7,212 nt of DNA. Origin: Bacteroidales bacterium UBA4230. GTDB taxonomy: Bacteria; Bacteroidota; Bacteroidia; Bacteroidales; UBA932. Below are positions 6,072 to 7,212 of the stretch, in pieces. Under the pieces are notes generated by a model. That model worked only from the letters and a program-made list of their open reading frames with translations, did not search any database and was not told where the DNA came from. The stretch lies in NCBI GenBank assembly GCA_002395605.1, contig DGXO01000071.1, positions 1 to 7,212 of the forward strand, given 5' to 3'. Every line of letters starts with the position of its first letter. The first letter of the stretch is position 1. The position numbers and the translations under genes are program-made.

Positions 6072-6415
6072 TTCTTGAGTAATTCCTCTATGTGCTCTGC
6101 GTAGTCAAGGGTGGTGTCCAGGATGAAGATGAGTTCCGGGACAATCCTGAACTGCTTTGCAACAAGATGCCCCAGTTCTCCGCGGAGAGCCTTGTTGTTA
6201 TCCTGGAGAATCTGCATCACTGGACCCTGTTTTTCCGAGGGGAAGATGCTCACGAAGACCTTGGCCACGGAAAGGTCAGGGCTTACGCGGACCTCGCTCA
6301 CGGTTACCATGGCGCCGCCAAACGCCGCCATGCCCTTTGAACGGATGAGTTCCGCAAGGTCCTTCTGCAGCTCCCTGCCAACCTTCAGTTGTCTTGTACT
6401 TGCTGGTTTTTCCAT
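6068..6415 (-). CDS. rbfA: 30S ribosome-binding factor A
   Basis: RbfA (115 residues) is a small KH-like protein that binds the immature 30S subunit near the 16S rRNA 5' helix, helps its final processing and matters most during cold growth. The sequence shows the family pattern: an N-terminal helix RQLKVGRELQKDLAELI (8-24), the strand VSEVRVSPDLSVAKVFVS (39-56), a central helix around QILQDNNKALRGELGHLVAKQF (68-89), and the signature VPELIFILDTTLDYAEHIEELL (92-113). It is shorter than the E. coli protein (133 residues), mainly at the C-terminus, which is common. The ATG overlaps the tyrS stop by one base (TAATG on the minus strand), and its TGA overlaps the GTG of the permease gene by 4 nt, so it is the middle gene of a coupled set. 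Confidence 0.93.
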   Translation of the reverse strand: MEKPASTRQLKVGRELQKDLAELIRSKGMAAFGGAMVTVSEVRVSPDLSVAKVFVSIFPSEKQGPVMQILQDNNKALRGELGHLVAKQFRIVPELIFILDTTLDYAEHIEELLKK

Positions 6416-7212
6416 TATTTAACGTTGATAATGAAATAGTTCTTCTTTCCTTTCTGGGCCAGGATATAGTGACCGTTCACAATGTCCTGCTCAGTTACCT
6501 CCGCGGCTATATCCGTGACTTTGTCCTTGTTGATGGCAATGCCGCCGCCCTGGATCATCTTGCGGGCCTCTCCCTTGGAGGGGAGGATGGATGTCTTGAC
6601 GGCAAGAAGGTCCATGATGTTCACGGGAAGTTCGGCCTTTGCAAGGTCAAACGAAGGGACGTCTCCGAAGACGGAGAGGAAGGTGCGCTCGTCAAGTTTA
6701 CGGAGGGCTCCCGAGTTGCCGCTGAAGAGCATGCGGGAGGCCTCTATGGCATTGTCAAGGGCTTCCTGGCCATGGCACATGCGGGTGACTTCTTCGGCGA
6801 GGACCTTCTGGAGCTCACGGGCGCCGGGATTCTCCCTGTGGCGGGCGATGAGGGACTCTATGGTGTCACGGTCCAGCATGGTGAAAATCTTGATGTAGCG
6901 CTCTGCGTCGTCATCGGCCACATTGAGCCAGAACTGGTAGAACTCATAGGGTGAAGTGCGTTCAGGGTCCAGCCAGATGTTGCCTTTCTCAGTTTTGCCG
7001 AATTTGGTGCCGTCGGCTTTCCGGATAAGGGGGCAGGTGAGGGCAAAGGCCTGGCCGCCGTCCATGCGGCGGATGAGCTCCGTGCCGGTGGTGATGTTGC
7101 CCCACTGGTCACTTCCGCCAAGCTGGAGGATGCAGCCCTTGTTCTTCCACAGCCAGTAGAAGTCGTAGCCCTGCATGAGCTGGTAGCTGAATTCCGTGAA
7201 GGACATGCCCTC
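6415..7212 (-). CDS. tyrS: Tyrosyl-tRNA synthetase, C-terminal part (5' end beyond window)
   Basis: The open frame runs off the right edge, leaving 265 codons of a class I synthetase that is normally about 420-430 residues; roughly the first 160, including the HIGH motif, are outside the window. It charges tRNA-Tyr with tyrosine in the cytosol. Counting from the Met at 7206, SFTEFSYQLMQGYDF (2-16) and QLGGSDQWGN (28-37) are parts of the tyrosine and ATP site. KFGKT (68-72) is the bacterial TyrRS version of KMSKS, followed by the typical NIWLDPERTSPYEFYQFW. The C-terminal S4-like RNA-binding domain spans about 196-262 (SKGEARKMIQGGGIAINK). The Met at 7206 is internal (EGMSFTEF) and is not the start. 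The TAA at 6417-6415 overlaps the rbfA ATG. Promoter and any T-box-like leader would lie outside. Confidence 0.95.
   Translation of the reverse strand, partial: EGMSFTEFSYQLMQGYDFYWLWKNKGCILQLGGSDQWGNITTGTELIRRMDGGQAFALTCPLIRKADGTKFGKTEKGNIWLDPERTSPYEFYQFWLNVADDDAERYIKIFTMLDRDTIESLIARHRENPGARELQKVLAEEVTRMCHGQEALDNAIEASRMLFSGNSGALRKLDERTFLSVFGDVPSFDLAKAELPVNIMDLLAVKTSILPSKGEARKMIQGGGIAINKDKVTDIAAEVTEQDIVNGHYILAQKGKKNYFIINVK

Noticed and set aside
6394..6954. Plus-strand open frame of 186 codons opposite tyrS
   Set aside because: It lies fully across conserved TyrRS coding sequence and the tyrS/rbfA junction, and shows no recognisable domain or promoter.
1..7212. CRISPR array, tRNA, rRNA, insertion sequence or novel defence or mobile system
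   Set aside because: No repeat-spacer series, cloverleaf, rRNA-like stretch, transposase motif or terminal inverted repeats were found; all long genes belong to familiar housekeeping or metabolic families.

Overview
The window looks like ordinary chromosome from a member of the Bacteroidota, most likely the order Bacteroidales. Three observations support this. The Kbl, threonine dehydrogenase and LolC/E-type proteins read like Bacteroidales versions. Several gaps carry the Bacteroidota promoter signature (-33 TTTG, -7 TAnnTTTG). Start codons lack obvious Shine-Dalgarno sequences, and intergenic DNA is AT-rich next to GC-richer genes. The genus cannot be fixed by eye.

Layout, left to right. 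Positions 1-294 are non-coding: a good promoter firing leftward out of the window, then small dyads and one strong hairpin. Positions 295-1245 (minus) encode a multi-pass membrane protein of the DUF1295/steroid 5-alpha-reductase-like family. Positions 1291-2244 (minus) encode an SDR-type L-threonine 3-dehydrogenase (tdh). A 92-bp gap with two back-to-back promoters separates it from kbl (2337-3527, plus), the 2-amino-3-ketobutyrate CoA ligase. Together tdh and kbl make the complete two-step route from threonine to glycine plus acetyl-CoA. The kbl stop overlaps the start of pepC (3527-4885, plus), a bleomycin hydrolase/aminopeptidase C-family cysteine peptidase with an export signal. So peptide breakdown and threonine breakdown appear to share one transcript.

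From the right edge a tightly packed minus-strand cluster reads inward: tyrS (6415-7212, its 5' end cut off by the window), rbfA (6068-6415) and a LolC/LolE-type lipoprotein-release permease (4863-6071). Neighbouring genes overlap by 1 and 4 nt, which suggests translational coupling. This cluster meets pepC tail to tail, with the last 23 bp of both genes shared and no visible terminator.

I found no CRISPR array, tRNA, rRNA, insertion sequence, phage gene or defence cassette, and nothing that amounts to a new biological system. The points worth a second look are regulatory and architectural: the interlocked tdh/kbl promoters, the exported PepC with an unusual C-terminal tail, the overlapping convergent ends, a promoter almost on top of a start codon, and the structured gap at the left end.
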